In this document: positions 47,812-56,118 of the stretch, in pieces
Position numbering within the stretch: the stretch's first letter is position 1
Layout: the number at the start of each line of letters is the position of its first letter
NCBI RefSeq assembly: GCF_900148515.1
Contig: NZ_FRXN01000003.1
Location: 186,001-250,000, forward strand
Length of the DNA: 64,000 bases
Direction of reading: 5' to 3'
Source of the DNA: Algoriphagus zhangzhouensis
GTDB lineage: Bacteria; Bacteroidota; Bacteroidia; Cytophagales; Cyclobacteriaceae
Made by a program: the position numbers and the translations under genes
Notes under the pieces: model-generated
The model's input: the letters and a program-made list of their open reading frames with translations, nothing else
Database searches by the model: none
What the model was told of the DNA's origin: nothing

Positions 47812-48875
47812 TGGCTGCCTTTGAAGATTTCTCCGGAAAAATCAATGCAGACCTTTTCAAACAAGAACTGAAAGGGAATTGTGGTGCGATTAGAAAGGAG
47901 GTTATTTGTGGGCCTCAATTCGGAGTAGACACGGCTGTGATTGACCTAGGAAATGCAAAAGCACTAGCAGTTTCTAGTGATCCACTTTCCCTAATTCCAT
48001 CCTTAGGAATGAAAGTTTCTGCATGGCTTTCGATCCACCTTTTGGTCAATGATATGAGTACTACAGGCTTTAAACCTCAATATGCACAGTTTGTATTGAA
48101 TTTACCCTCAGGCTTATCACAGGAGGACTTCAGAGATTACTGGAATCATATCCATATACTTTGTCAAGAATTGGAAATTGCCATCACAGGTGGCCATACT
48201 GGTCAGATTCCTGGACAGGAATCCACCATTTCCGGAGGAGGCACTATGTTTCTTCAGGCTCCAAAAGACCAAATCCTAAGCTCCAATCAAGCTCAAGCCG
48301 GCGATTCTATTATCATGACTAAACAGGCAGCAATCTCAAGTACTGCCTTACTGGCAATGGCTTTTCCTGAGTTAGTCAAAGAAAATCTAGGGGCAGAAAT
48401 CCAAAAGAAAGCTGTTTCGAATTTCTGGAATATATCTGTCCTGAAAGAGGCCTTGCTTGCTTCTCAAACTTTGACTCCACGGGTTGAATTACATGCCATG
48501 CACGATGTAACAGAAGGTGGGATTTTGGGAGCTTTAAGCGAAATGGCTGATGCCTCAGATTTAGGGTTTCGTATTGAAAAAGAAAGCATACCTTTCACTA
48601 AGGAAATAATGCAGGTAGCTGAGCTTTTTGAAATAGATCCTTTGATTTCTATTGGTGCTGGTTCCATGTTGATGGCTGTCAAAGCCGGAAAAGAAAACCA
48701 ACTCATCCAAGCCTTAAATCAAGAAGGAATTCAAGCGACCACCATTGGCTCTTTCACTTCCGAAAAAGAAAAATTGATCCTGGAGTCAAATAGATCTTGG
48801 AGTCCATTTCAATTTGACGGGAAAGATCCCTACTGGGATGCTTTTTATAATGCTTTTAAAACTGGTAAAAAATGA
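47811..48875 (+). CDS. AIR synthase-related (PurM/HypE/ThiL superfamily) protein
   Basis: 354 residues. FGVDTAVIDLG fits the N-terminal metal/phosphate strand of the superfamily, then VNDMSTTGFKPQYAQF, GGHTGQIPGQESTISGGG, and HDVTEGGILGALSEMADAS, the HypE-like C-terminal signature. It probably binds ATP and activates or phosphorylates a small molecule. It is neither a standard ThiL nor a standard HypE, although ThiL (thiamine-phosphate kinase) belongs to this superfamily and the gene is TPP-controlled. It overlaps both neighbours. Confidence 0.8.
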   Translation: MAAFEDFSGKINADLFKQELKGNCGAIRKEVICGPQFGVDTAVIDLGNAKALAVSSDPLSLIPSLGMKVSAWLSIHLLVNDMSTTGFKPQYAQFVLNLPSGLSQEDFRDYWNHIHILCQELEIAITGGHTGQIPGQESTISGGGTMFLQAPKDQILSSNQAQAGDSIIMTKQAAISSTALLAMAFPELVKENLGAEIQKKAVSNFWNISVLKEALLASQTLTPRVELHAMHDVTEGGILGALSEMADASDLGFRIEKESIPFTKEIMQVAELFEIDPLISIGAGSMLMAVKAGKENQLIQALNQEGIQATTIGSFTSEKEKLILESNRSWSPFQFDGKDPYWDAFYNAFKTGKK

Positions 48876-49504
48876 AAAAACTAGAAGGCCTTTATTTGGT
48901 TTTAGACCCAAAAAAGGACGAGAATTTACTTTTGGAAAAACTTGAAAAATCTCTGAAAGCAGGAGTCAATGTGGTTCAAATTTGGAATCATTGGGATCCT
49001 GAACTTTCAAGAGCAGGGCAAATTAGATTTTGCATCAAAGTCAAAGAACTTGCCCGCAAAAGTGGAACCCCAGTGCTGGTCAATGAAGATTGGGAACTGG
49101 GAATTCAAGCCGATTTGGATGGTGTTCATTTTGATCAAGTCCCAGAAGATTGGGAAAAAATCAGACCTCAGCATGAAGGGAAGCTTATTGGTTTGACTGT
49201 AGGAAACAATCTCGATTTGATTTCTTGGGCGGATCAAAATGCTATTTCCTATATCAGTTTTTGCTCGGTTTTCCTCTCATCCTCGGTGGATACCTGTGAA
49301 TTGGTGCAGCCTGAAAACATCCAAAAAGCCAAAGAATTGACTCAAATACCCATTTTCCTTTCCGGAGGAATCAATCCTGAAAACATCCATCTCTTGGAAA
49401 ACTATTCCTATGAAGGTGTGGCTGTCATCTCGGGAGTTTTAAACGCTAAAGAACCGGATACCGCTGTGAACTTATATCTCAGCAAAATGAAAAAAATGCT
49501 ATGA
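48872..49504 (+). CDS. diverged ThiE/TenI-like TIM-barrel protein
   Basis: 210 residues with the thiamine-phosphate synthase order of strands: GLYLVLDPK, VNVVQIWNHW, PVLVNEDWELGIQADLDGVH, LIGLTVGN, YISFCSVFLSSS and IPIFLSGGINPENI. Key ThiE motifs are changed: QxRxK reads QIWNH, NDRxD-type reads NEDWE, and the TxTK phosphate loop reads SSSVDTC. It therefore probably has a different substrate or is a TenI-like relative. Co-transcription under a TPP riboswitch still ties it to thiamine. Confidence 0.78.
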   Translation: MKKLEGLYLVLDPKKDENLLLEKLEKSLKAGVNVVQIWNHWDPELSRAGQIRFCIKVKELARKSGTPVLVNEDWELGIQADLDGVHFDQVPEDWEKIRPQHEGKLIGLTVGNNLDLISWADQNAISYISFCSVFLSSSVDTCELVQPENIQKAKELTQIPIFLSGGINPENIHLLENYSYEGVAVISGVLNAKEPDTAVNLYLSKMKKML

Positions 49505-49791
49505 ATAGAAAATTATTAAATAAGCTCTGCTGTCCCTTTGACAAAAGTGATTTGAATGTGGAAATCATCCAAGAAACTGAGGATCAACAGATCATTGAAG
49601 GCATCTTGACTTGTCCTAATTGCCAAAGATATTTTCCGATCATCTATGGAATTCCGATCATGACTCCAGATGAATACCGCGAGAAGGCACTGGAACTGCC
49701 CAAATTGCAGAAATGGGGTTTGGAAATGGCTCCAAATCAAGAATCCTTTCAATTACAGGAGCCATCAGGACATGATAAATTAGATATTTGA
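49501..49791 (+). CDS. Trm112-like zinc-ribbon protein
   Basis: 96 residues. NKLCCPFDKSDL (Cys10, Cys11) and LTCPNCQRYFPIIYGIPIM (Cys38, Cys41) match the Trm112/YcaR pattern ending in the YPIxxGIPxM strand. Eukaryotic and archaeal Trm112 stabilises and activates several methyltransferases, so pairing with the methyltransferase at 47086 is plausible. The C-terminal 40 residues are an addition to the small bacterial domain. It overlaps the ThiE-like gene by four bases and ends the operon. Confidence 0.8.
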   Translation: MNRKLLNKLCCPFDKSDLNVEIIQETEDQQIIEGILTCPNCQRYFPIIYGIPIMTPDEYREKALELPKLQKWGLEMAPNQESFQLQEPSGHDKLDI

Positions 49792-49794
49792 TTA

Positions 49795-49843
49795 TTTTCC
49801 AATCTGTTTGGAATCAAGCTTTTCAAACGGATTGGAATTTTTA
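49795..49843 (+). terminator. intrinsic terminator after the TPP-controlled operon
   Basis: CCAATCTGTTTG (49799-49810) pairs with CAAACGGATTGG (49824-49835) with one G-T pair. It can be extended by two T-A pairs and has a 13-nt loop. ATTTTT follows. Confidence 0.85.
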
Positions 49844-49865
49844 ATCATTCTCAAAATAACCTCAC

Positions 49866-50780
49866 ATGAAAACCCTGTTTTCCACCATCCTATTTACCCT
49901 TTTAGGCAGTTTTGCAATGGCTCAAAATTATACTCTCCCACTTTGGAATGGAACTCCACCACTTCAAAAAGAAATGAATCTTCAAGAGGATGTCAGGGAT
50001 GAAAATATCATTAGAATAGCCAATGTTCAGACGCCAACGATTGAGGTTTATTTGCCAAACAAGCAAATTGCAACTGGAGAAGCTGTTGTAATTTATCCTG
50101 GAGGTGGATATGCAATCCTAGCCTATGATTGGGAAGGAACAGATTTTGCCAAATGGCTTAATTCACAAGGAATCGCAGGCATAGTTGTCAAATACAGACT
50201 TCCAATTTCTGAATCTTTGACCGATCCAAAAGAGGTTCCTTTGTTGGATGCCCAACGCGCAATCCGTATGACAAGAGCCAATGCAGAAGCTTGGAATATT
50301 GATCCTGCTAAAGTTGGTGTTATGGGTTTCTCGGCTGGCGGTCACTTGGCTTCCACCGTTTCCACACAGTATGATCATGAAGTAGACAGAGCCAAAGATG
50401 CTATAGATGCTTTATCTGCAAGACCTGATTTCTCGATTTTGGTCTATCCGGTGATTTCTTTCAGAGATGCGGCTGTTCACAGCGGTTCTCGCAAAAACCT
50501 GATCGGTGAAAATGCTTCCCAAGAGCTTCAAGATAGATTTTCAGGAGAATTGAACGTGGACGAAAACACCCCTCCGACATTCTTGGTTCATGCTCAGGAT
50601 GACAAAGGAGTTCCTATCGAAAACAGCTTACTTTACTACAATGCTCTCAACAAACATGGAATTCCGGCATCCCTTCATATTTACCCAAAAGGTGGACATG
50701 GATTTGGATTTGGCATGGGAAAAGGAGCAGTTGAAAACTGGAGATCTGTATTATTAGACTGGATCAATCATTTGGATTAA
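49866..50780 (+). CDS. secreted acetyl-xylan-esterase-like alpha/beta hydrolase
   Basis: 304 residues with a signal peptide (MKTLFSTILFTLLGSFAMAQ). VVIYPGGGYAILAYDWEG is the HGG-type oxyanion motif of the BD-FAE/acetyl esterase group, the nucleophile Ser is in VMGFSAGGHLAST, the Asp is in HAQDDKGVP and the His in GGHGFGFG. It probably removes acyl groups from plant or algal polysaccharide. The HAD gene begins at its stop (shared TAATG). Confidence 0.9.
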   Translation: MKTLFSTILFTLLGSFAMAQNYTLPLWNGTPPLQKEMNLQEDVRDENIIRIANVQTPTIEVYLPNKQIATGEAVVIYPGGGYAILAYDWEGTDFAKWLNSQGIAGIVVKYRLPISESLTDPKEVPLLDAQRAIRMTRANAEAWNIDPAKVGVMGFSAGGHLASTVSTQYDHEVDRAKDAIDALSARPDFSILVYPVISFRDAAVHSGSRKNLIGENASQELQDRFSGELNVDENTPPTFLVHAQDDKGVPIENSLLYYNALNKHGIPASLHIYPKGGHGFGFGMGKGAVENWRSVLLDWINHLD

Positions 50781-51472
50781 TGGCTATTAAAGTAATCACA
50801 TTCGACGCAGATGATACGCTCTGGGTCAACGAACCATTTTTCAGGGAAGCGGAAGAAAAATTCGCTTCCCTATTGGAAGATTTCCTTCCTGCACACCAAA
50901 GTATCAAAGAACTCTATAGAACTGAAATAGAAAACCTCCACCTCTATGGCTATGGGATCAAAGGCTTTATGCTTTCTATGATCGAAACGGCTATGAATGT
51001 GACCGATCAGAAGATGCCAATTTCATTGGTGGAAAAGGTCATCCGGATCGGGCGGGAAATGCTGGAAAAGCCTGTGGAACTGCTTCCCGGAGTAGAAGAT
51101 GTACTCAAATCCCTCAACGGAGATTATCGAATCGTTTTGGCTACCAAAGGTGATTTGTTGGATCAGGAAAGAAAATTAAAAAAGTCCGGCTTGGAGGATT
51201 ACTTTCATCATATCGAGATCATGAGTGAAAAGAGGCCATCCGATTATGCCAAATTGATCCGACATCTGGATGTGGAGCCGGAGGAATTTGTGATGCTGGG
51301 AAACAGCCTTAAATCAGATATTTTGCCTGTATTGGAATTGGGAGGACATGCAATCCATATTCCTTTTCACATTACTTGGGTTCATGAGCAGGTCGATCAT
51401 GTCATCGAGCATGAGCGATTTATGGAAGTTGAAAATATCAGTCTTGCAGCCGAGCTGATAAGGAAAATGTAA
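50780..51472 (+). CDS. HAD-family hydrolase (phosphatase-like)
   Basis: 230 residues. Motif I is FDADDTLW with the nucleophile Asp, a helical cap follows (about 18-95), motif II is VLATKG, motif III is a Lys in MSEKRPSDYAK, and motif IV lies in MLGNSLKSDI. This pattern fits YjjG/dehalogenase-type small-molecule phosphatases. The substrate is unknown. The start overlaps the esterase stop by one base. Confidence 0.9.
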   Translation: MAIKVITFDADDTLWVNEPFFREAEEKFASLLEDFLPAHQSIKELYRTEIENLHLYGYGIKGFMLSMIETAMNVTDQKMPISLVEKVIRIGREMLEKPVELLPGVEDVLKSLNGDYRIVLATKGDLLDQERKLKKSGLEDYFHHIEIMSEKRPSDYAKLIRHLDVEPEEFVMLGNSLKSDILPVLELGGHAIHIPFHITWVHEQVDHVIEHERFMEVENISLAAELIRKM

Positions 51473-51481
51473 AGGGAAGAA

Positions 51482-52150
51482 TTACCCCTCTTTCCGCTTC
51501 ACCATCTCATTGATCCAAATCGGAGCAAATGGAGATGTACATCCCTTGGAAGTAGGATAATCCCGAAGCACTCCCAGCTTCTCACCGATTGCCAAAGCCC
51601 GGTCTCTATATTCTGCATGATGGATGCCAATATATGCCAAGCAGGTATTCATAGTCCACTGGACCAATGGATCTGCCGAACCCATTTCAGCCTCCAGTCT
51701 ATCCAGAAGCTCAGGGATATTGACCTGATCTGGATCTCTAGCCACTTTTCCGGCCGTCAAAGCCCATGCTGCACGAGCTTCCATTGGGTGCGAGGATTTC
51801 ATCCCTTCTATCCTAATAGCATCTTTAAAATCCAATTCCTTGATCACATAGGACTGAAACCAATCTGCAACTTGACTATATTGCATGGATTTGATCATTT
51901 CACTCACCTGGTCTTGAGATAGCTCTTTGGGTTTCATAATCAAAATAGCCAGTAAGCGCGAATCCACATTTCCGGTTTCCCATAAAGCCAAAGCCAGTTC
52001 ATGATCTGTTTTGATCTTTTTGGCCAAAGCACGGATATCTCCCATTTTCACTCCAAACACATTTTCCTGAGATCCGAATTTGATATGGTGGGCTTTCATC
52101 TTAGGATTCCCCAAGGCCTCTAGTTGACTGATTACTTCCTCTTTGTTCAT
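51482..52150 (-). CDS. DNA alkylation repair protein (AlkD-like HEAT repeat)
   Basis: 222 residues from ATG 52150 (MNKEEVISQLEALG); a TTG at 52165 is less likely. The protein is a run of HEAT-like helical hairpins (HIKFGSQENVFGVKMGDIRA, LALALWETGNVDSRLLAILI, EARAAWALTAGKVARDPD), as in AlkD/AlkC glycosylases that remove cationic alkyl bases. The end FAPIWINEMVKRKEG is typical of the family. Confidence 0.88.
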   Translation of the reverse strand: MNKEEVISQLEALGNPKMKAHHIKFGSQENVFGVKMGDIRALAKKIKTDHELALALWETGNVDSRLLAILIMKPKELSQDQVSEMIKSMQYSQVADWFQSYVIKELDFKDAIRIEGMKSSHPMEARAAWALTAGKVARDPDQVNIPELLDRLEAEMGSADPLVQWTMNTCLAYIGIHHAEYRDRALAIGEKLGVLRDYPTSKGCTSPFAPIWINEMVKRKEG

Positions 52151-52210
52151 AAAAAAAAGCTCCAAATGATTGAGGAATGAAGATAAGTCATTGAATTCAA
52201 AAAATGGAAA

Positions 52211-53014
52211 TCACTTCATCATAGCACCCATTTTTTTCACGATAAACCGAACCGCTTTTTCTGGACTCAGTCTGTAAAATTTATCCAAAAATGAGGCATC
52301 CTTACCAACCAAAATTCTAAACTTATCTTTCTCAATTCCTGAAATCATGATTTCTGCAGCTTGGGAAGCCGGCAAGGCCATTTTTTCAGCTTGAGCAGAA
52401 TCAGCAGCCGTTTTGGTGCTTACGCCTGAGTTTTCTGTGATATGCGTATTAACTGCTCCCGGATGAATCACGGTCACTTTTACATTTGTATCCTTCAATT
52501 CGGCATACAAGCCCTCTGTCAAAAGCTTCACTGCTGCCTTGGAAGCTCCATAGATCGTTTGGCCGGGAAAAGGAATAAAACCTCCCATACTACTTACATT
52601 GGCGATATGTGCTTCAGGACGTTTTAACAATTCAGGAAGAAAAGCTTTGACCATGTACAAGGTGCCATAAAAATTAATCTTCATCACCTGTTCGATTTTC
52701 CCATACTCTAAATCATTCACATCCACAAAGGGTTGAATGATCCCAGCATTGTTGATGATGCCATCCACCGCTCCATGAGTTTTGATCACTTCTTTAGGAA
52801 AGTTGGAAACCTTTTCCTGATCGGTAATATCCAGCACATGGATAGATAGATTGCTTGACAGATTTCCAGCTAGTGAAAGCGTTTCCTCCATGGTCTCCTG
52901 ATGGATATCACAAGTTGCCACTTTGGCTCCTTTGGCAAGAAGTTGAAGAACCAATTCTCTTCCCATGCCACTACCTCCACCGGTAACAACCCATACTTTA
53001 CCTTGAATTTTCAT
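52211..53014 (-). CDS. SDR oxidoreductase
   Basis: 267 residues. VVTGGGSGMGRELVLQL is the cofactor motif with a VATCDIH acidic residue, suggesting NAD use. NNAG is at INNAGIIQP, and the active site is ANVSSMGGFIP with IYGASKAAVK. The C-terminal extension (LDKFYRLSPEKAVRFIVKKM) is common in this branch. The substrate is not apparent. Confidence 0.88.
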   Translation of the reverse strand: MKIQGKVWVVTGGGSGMGRELVLQLLAKGAKVATCDIHQETMEETLSLAGNLSSNLSIHVLDITDQEKVSNFPKEVIKTHGAVDGIINNAGIIQPFVDVNDLEYGKIEQVMKINFYGTLYMVKAFLPELLKRPEAHIANVSSMGGFIPFPGQTIYGASKAAVKLLTEGLYAELKDTNVKVTVIHPGAVNTHITENSGVSTKTAADSAQAEKMALPASQAAEIMISGIEKDKFRILVGKDASFLDKFYRLSPEKAVRFIVKKMGAMMK

Positions 53015-53039
53015 AAACGATCGCTATCCCAATTTTTCT

Positions 53040-53417
53040 TCAAGAAACAAACTCCATGGCCTCTTCCATCTGAGAGATATCAAAGTACTTTTCAAGTCTA
53101 CCTTTACTTGCTCTTTCAAAGAAGAGATTATCGATCGGCACCAAAGCCTTCAACACTTTTGAATGAGCAACGATGGCCAGATGCCCCAACTTTTTATAAT
53201 TCCGAAGCACCCAAATCGTATCCTCCATAAAAGCCTTTACTGAACTGTTTGAAATTTTCAACTCATCCAATTTGACCAGCACATTTACCTGATCAAATCC
53301 CTTATCTAGCTTTTCTTGAAACAGTTTTTGAGAGAGTTTTTCATCGGTTTCATCAAAACCATCAATCACCTGGATTGCCAAGGTGTTTCCTTCGAAAGTT
53401 TCCAATTGCTCAATCAT
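53040..53417 (-). CDS. SpoIIAA/STAS-like protein
   Basis: 125 residues of the DUF3478/SpoIIAA-like family. EGNTLAIQVIDGFDETDEKL and VNVLVKLDELKISNSSVKAF form the alternating strands and helices, with HLAIVAHSKVLKALVPI and DNLFFERASKGRLEKYFD at the end. Related proteins bind lipids or act in partner switching; none of their partners is encoded nearby. Confidence 0.8.
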   Translation of the reverse strand: MIEQLETFEGNTLAIQVIDGFDETDEKLSQKLFQEKLDKGFDQVNVLVKLDELKISNSSVKAFMEDTIWVLRNYKKLGHLAIVAHSKVLKALVPIDNLFFERASKGRLEKYFDISQMEEAMEFVS

Positions 53418-53554
53418 TTTAGAGGTATTTTTTGGTTAATTTTTTATTGATTTTTACGCTTTTGCGAATATTAAAATTTACCCAAAATCGATCAGAATGC
53501 CGAACAATTAACAGCTTTTAATCCCTGATTTAAATCATCCAGAAAACATACAAT

Positions 53555-53944
53555 TTAGCTTTTAAAGCTTTTCCTGAATTCTCTAATCAAAAGGATTGAA
53601 AACAACCAAAAAGGAAGACTTGAAACAAGAATTTTCCAGTTTGGCCCGATGATGCCAATAAATAAAATCAATCCAAAAAGGAGCCCTAAACCAATAATCG
53701 CTGCAATCACCAACCACTTTTTCGGCGCTTTTTGAAAAAGGGAAATCAATAGCAGAATTTGTCCGATAAATGGAATCAATGTGAATGGATGAAGCACTGA
53801 AAGTGGGTCTTTAATCCCTTTCGAAAAAATCTCCAATTCGGACTCGATTAAAAAACTAGATTGATCATCTCCCCATTCCAAATAGCCAAAGAATGTACTC
53901 AGGAATAAAAGAAGTATTAAAACCCGCTTTTTCTGATGATCCAT
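53555..53944 (-). CDS. uncharacterised small membrane protein
   Basis: 129 residues with four hydrophobic segments (about 9-23, 53-68, 75-95 and 102-120), the last followed by a basic tail REFRKSFKS. No family is recognised. Its start shares a base with the stop of the TfoX-like gene, so the two form an operon. Confidence 0.7.
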   Translation of the reverse strand: MDHQKKRVLILLLFLSTFFGYLEWGDDQSSFLIESELEIFSKGIKDPLSVLHPFTLIPFIGQILLLISLFQKAPKKWLVIAAIIGLGLLFGLILFIGIIGPNWKILVSSLPFWLFSILLIREFRKSFKS

Positions 53945-54291
53945 TATTTTTTCTTTTTGGAGGACTTTGCCCTTTCATTGAACTCCAAACATAGATCTAT
54001 CCAAAACTTAAATTCATCTGGGTTTTGAAAGCCCAATGGCTCTACGTAGCAATAACCTTTCATCGCCTTTCCCTTCATGATTGTTGGCAAATACCCAGAC
54101 CTCTCTGCAATCTCTTCTTCCCGAGCTGGGTCAAATCGGCACATTAGATTTTCTCCGGAAATATTCACACACATTTTATCATTGATCAGAAAAGCCATGC
54201 CACTAAACATCTTCTTTTCTTCAATCTCTAAATGGGGAAATTGAGCCAAGTACTCTCTAACTCTATCTGCCAATTGAATGTCGTAAGCCAT
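53944..54291 (-). CDS. TfoX/Sxy N-terminal domain protein
   Basis: 115 residues. EEKKMFSGMAFLINDKMCVN is the TfoX N-terminal core, and CYVEPLGFQNPDEFKFWIDL matches its later part. The protein has a lysine-rich tail. Full Sxy also has a C-terminal domain, which is absent. Proteins of this short type are common in Bacteroidota and are not known to control competence. Confidence 0.85.
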   Translation of the reverse strand: MAYDIQLADRVREYLAQFPHLEIEEKKMFSGMAFLINDKMCVNISGENLMCRFDPAREEEIAERSGYLPTIMKGKAMKGYCYVEPLGFQNPDEFKFWIDLCLEFNERAKSSKKKK

Positions 54292-54352
54292 TGCATCAAA
54301 TCATTGATAGACAGATAATTTACATTATTCCGAGCAAATATTTGAGACCTTT

Positions 54353-54820
54353 TTAGTAATTTGAACCGAAAGGAATACCATTCAAAGTATGGGTGCAACA
54401 AGTGCAAAAAGGCTCTAAATCAGCCGCTTTCAATTCTGGATTCACCAATTGCAATAGTCCTTCTTCATCAATAAACAAACCCGAAAAATACGAGGACTCA
54501 CCCACCCGAACATAATCCTGACCTTCTTCCTGATCATCTGCAACCAACACAAAAATAGGGTCTGGCCTATCCAATCTGGAAACTGCTTCTGAGTACACGG
54601 AATCCCAGTCAGCACCAACTTTTGAAAGCAAAAACTTATACAGAGGAGTATAATCCAACCCTCGATTTTTACTTCCATGCATGGAGCCTTTAACTAGCTC
54701 TCTGGACTCATCCTTTTGGTTCCTGACATGTTTGAAATCCCCACCAAAATCATGATGAACCCCTCTTGCCTTGGTATTGACTTTTCGATAAAGCTTCTTT
54801 TTGTGTGGGTCTGGTTTCAT
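54353..54820 (-). CDS. uncharacterised protein with C-terminal CxCC motif
   Basis: 155 residues, soluble, with a basic N-terminus (KPDPHKKKLYRKVNTKARGV). The C-terminus LEPFCTCCTHTLNGIPFGSNY carries three closely spaced cysteines and a histidine that could bind metal. No family is recognised. It stands alone on the minus strand among other small genes. Confidence 0.65.
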   Translation of the reverse strand: MKPDPHKKKLYRKVNTKARGVHHDFGGDFKHVRNQKDESRELVKGSMHGSKNRGLDYTPLYKFLLSKVGADWDSVYSEAVSRLDRPDPIFVLVADDQEEGQDYVRVGESSYFSGLFIDEEGLLQLVNPELKAADLEPFCTCCTHTLNGIPFGSNY

Positions 54821-54856
54821 AATTTCGAAAATACTTAAAATTGAATTATAGAAACC

Positions 54857-55201
54857 TCATTGGTAAAAGCCTAGGTCTTCCATTTTTTCAATATCCTCTG
54901 ATCTTACCTCCACTAGAATTCTTTGCCCTGTTCCACATGCACATGACTCACAGTAAACATCTAGTTTAGATTTATCATCAAAATCCAGATTTTGAACCTG
55001 TACTCCCTCATCTTCCAAAAATGAAATAACCGCAGTCTTAGTCTCTTCATTGGTCTTGTTTTCACCATTTCCCCATGGATCCGCACATTTGGTTTGGTCC
55101 CAAATAAATGTGAGTTGATTGAAGGGTCTATCATTATCTGATTTGCAAGAAAAGAGAAAAACGGATAGTACAAAGAGGGTAAAAATGGATAGCTTATTCA
55201 T
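54857..55201 (-). CDS. small cysteine-containing lipoprotein
   Basis: 114 residues with a lipoprotein signal (MNKLSIFTLFVLSVFLFSC). The mature part has four further cysteines, including CESCACGTG. KTNEETKTAVISFLEDEGVQ and RILVEVRSEDIEKMEDLGF suggest a compact alpha/beta fold. No family is recognised. The disulfide-prone cysteines fit a periplasmic location. Confidence 0.7.
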   Translation of the reverse strand: MNKLSIFTLFVLSVFLFSCKSDNDRPFNQLTFIWDQTKCADPWGNGENKTNEETKTAVISFLEDEGVQVQNLDFDDKSKLDVYCESCACGTGQRILVEVRSEDIEKMEDLGFYQ

Positions 55202-55239
55202 TTAGTTTTTATTTCAAAACGCAAAGGTTTTGCTTTTTG

Positions 55240-55701
55240 CTACAGGTAAGAGAGGTAAAGTTTCATTCCCTCGTGGCTTGCTTCGAAACCGAAGCCTTCA
55301 TAAAAACGAATGGCTTTGGATCGTTTTTTATTGGAAGTCAATTGAATCAATTGAGCCTTGCGTTCCTTAGCCCGAGCAATCGCCCAGTTCATCATCTTAC
55401 TCCCGATTCCTTGACTTCTATGTTCCTTCTTAATCTGTACCGCTTCAATTTGGGCTCTGATCCCTCCTTGGTACATGAGATATTGGATAAATGTCAATTG
55501 CATAGTGCCGATTACCACACCTTCTTCGTTTTCTATTACAATCAATTCTTGATTTGGATCAGCAATAATCTTCTCAAAAGCTTGAACATAGGAGCTTGGT
55601 AAAGGAATCTTAAAATCCTCCCTTGTTTGACCGATTTCATCATCAGTCAGCATTTCAACAATAGCAGGAAGATCATCTAATGTCGCTTTTCTAATTTCCA
55701 T
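55240..55701 (-). CDS. GNAT-family N-acetyltransferase
   Basis: 153 residues. Strand 4 is IEAVQIKKEHRSQGIGSKMM, giving the RxxGxGS/A acetyl-CoA loop, and AIRFYEGFGFEASHEG closes the domain. It opens with IRKATLDDLPAIVEML, the usual N-terminus of small-molecule acetyltransferases. The acceptor is unknown. Confidence 0.9.
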   Translation of the reverse strand: MEIRKATLDDLPAIVEMLTDDEIGQTREDFKIPLPSSYVQAFEKIIADPNQELIVIENEEGVVIGTMQLTFIQYLMYQGGIRAQIEAVQIKKEHRSQGIGSKMMNWAIARAKERKAQLIQLTSNKKRSKAIRFYEGFGFEASHEGMKLYLSYL

Positions 55702-55738
55702 AGTTTATGGCTGGTTCAATTGAATAAAAGACGCAAAA

Positions 55739-56077
55739 TCATTCTTCTTCCAAGATGGATTTGCCCTCAGACATATCTCCGGAAGTCCAGCGCCATTCCT
55801 CATGCAGCCGGGTTTTCCCATTGGGTAAAACTTCAGGTTTGGAATGGCAAATTCCGGTCATCAACTCTCCTTTTTCATTCACTTGATGGTATCTCATATT
55901 GATATTTCCATGCTCATCCACCAATCCTATCAAATGTCCTTTTTTGATTTTCCCACCCTGATACTCTGAAGTCAAAACATTACCTTCTTGCTTATAAATA
56001 AACACCGTCTCCCCACTGGTTTCCCCATTCTCGGAGTTTAATACAGGTCTAAAAATTCTATTGTTATAATTAATCAT
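55739..56077 (-). CDS. uncharacterised beta-strand-rich protein
   Basis: 112 residues. FIYKQEGNVLTSEYQGGKIK, LIGLVDEHGNINMRYHQVNE and TRLHEEWRWTSGD suggest an antiparallel beta-barrel. Homologues are sometimes labelled N-acetylglutamate synthase without evidence; no acetyltransferase motif is visible here. It is soluble and of unknown function. Confidence 0.7.
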   Translation of the reverse strand: MINYNNRIFRPVLNSENGETSGETVFIYKQEGNVLTSEYQGGKIKKGHLIGLVDEHGNINMRYHQVNEKGELMTGICHSKPEVLPNGKTRLHEEWRWTSGDMSEGKSILEEE

Positions 56078-56118
56078 TTTGGAATATTGTTATTTCTTAT
56101 CCGAATACTCTTAGAGTT

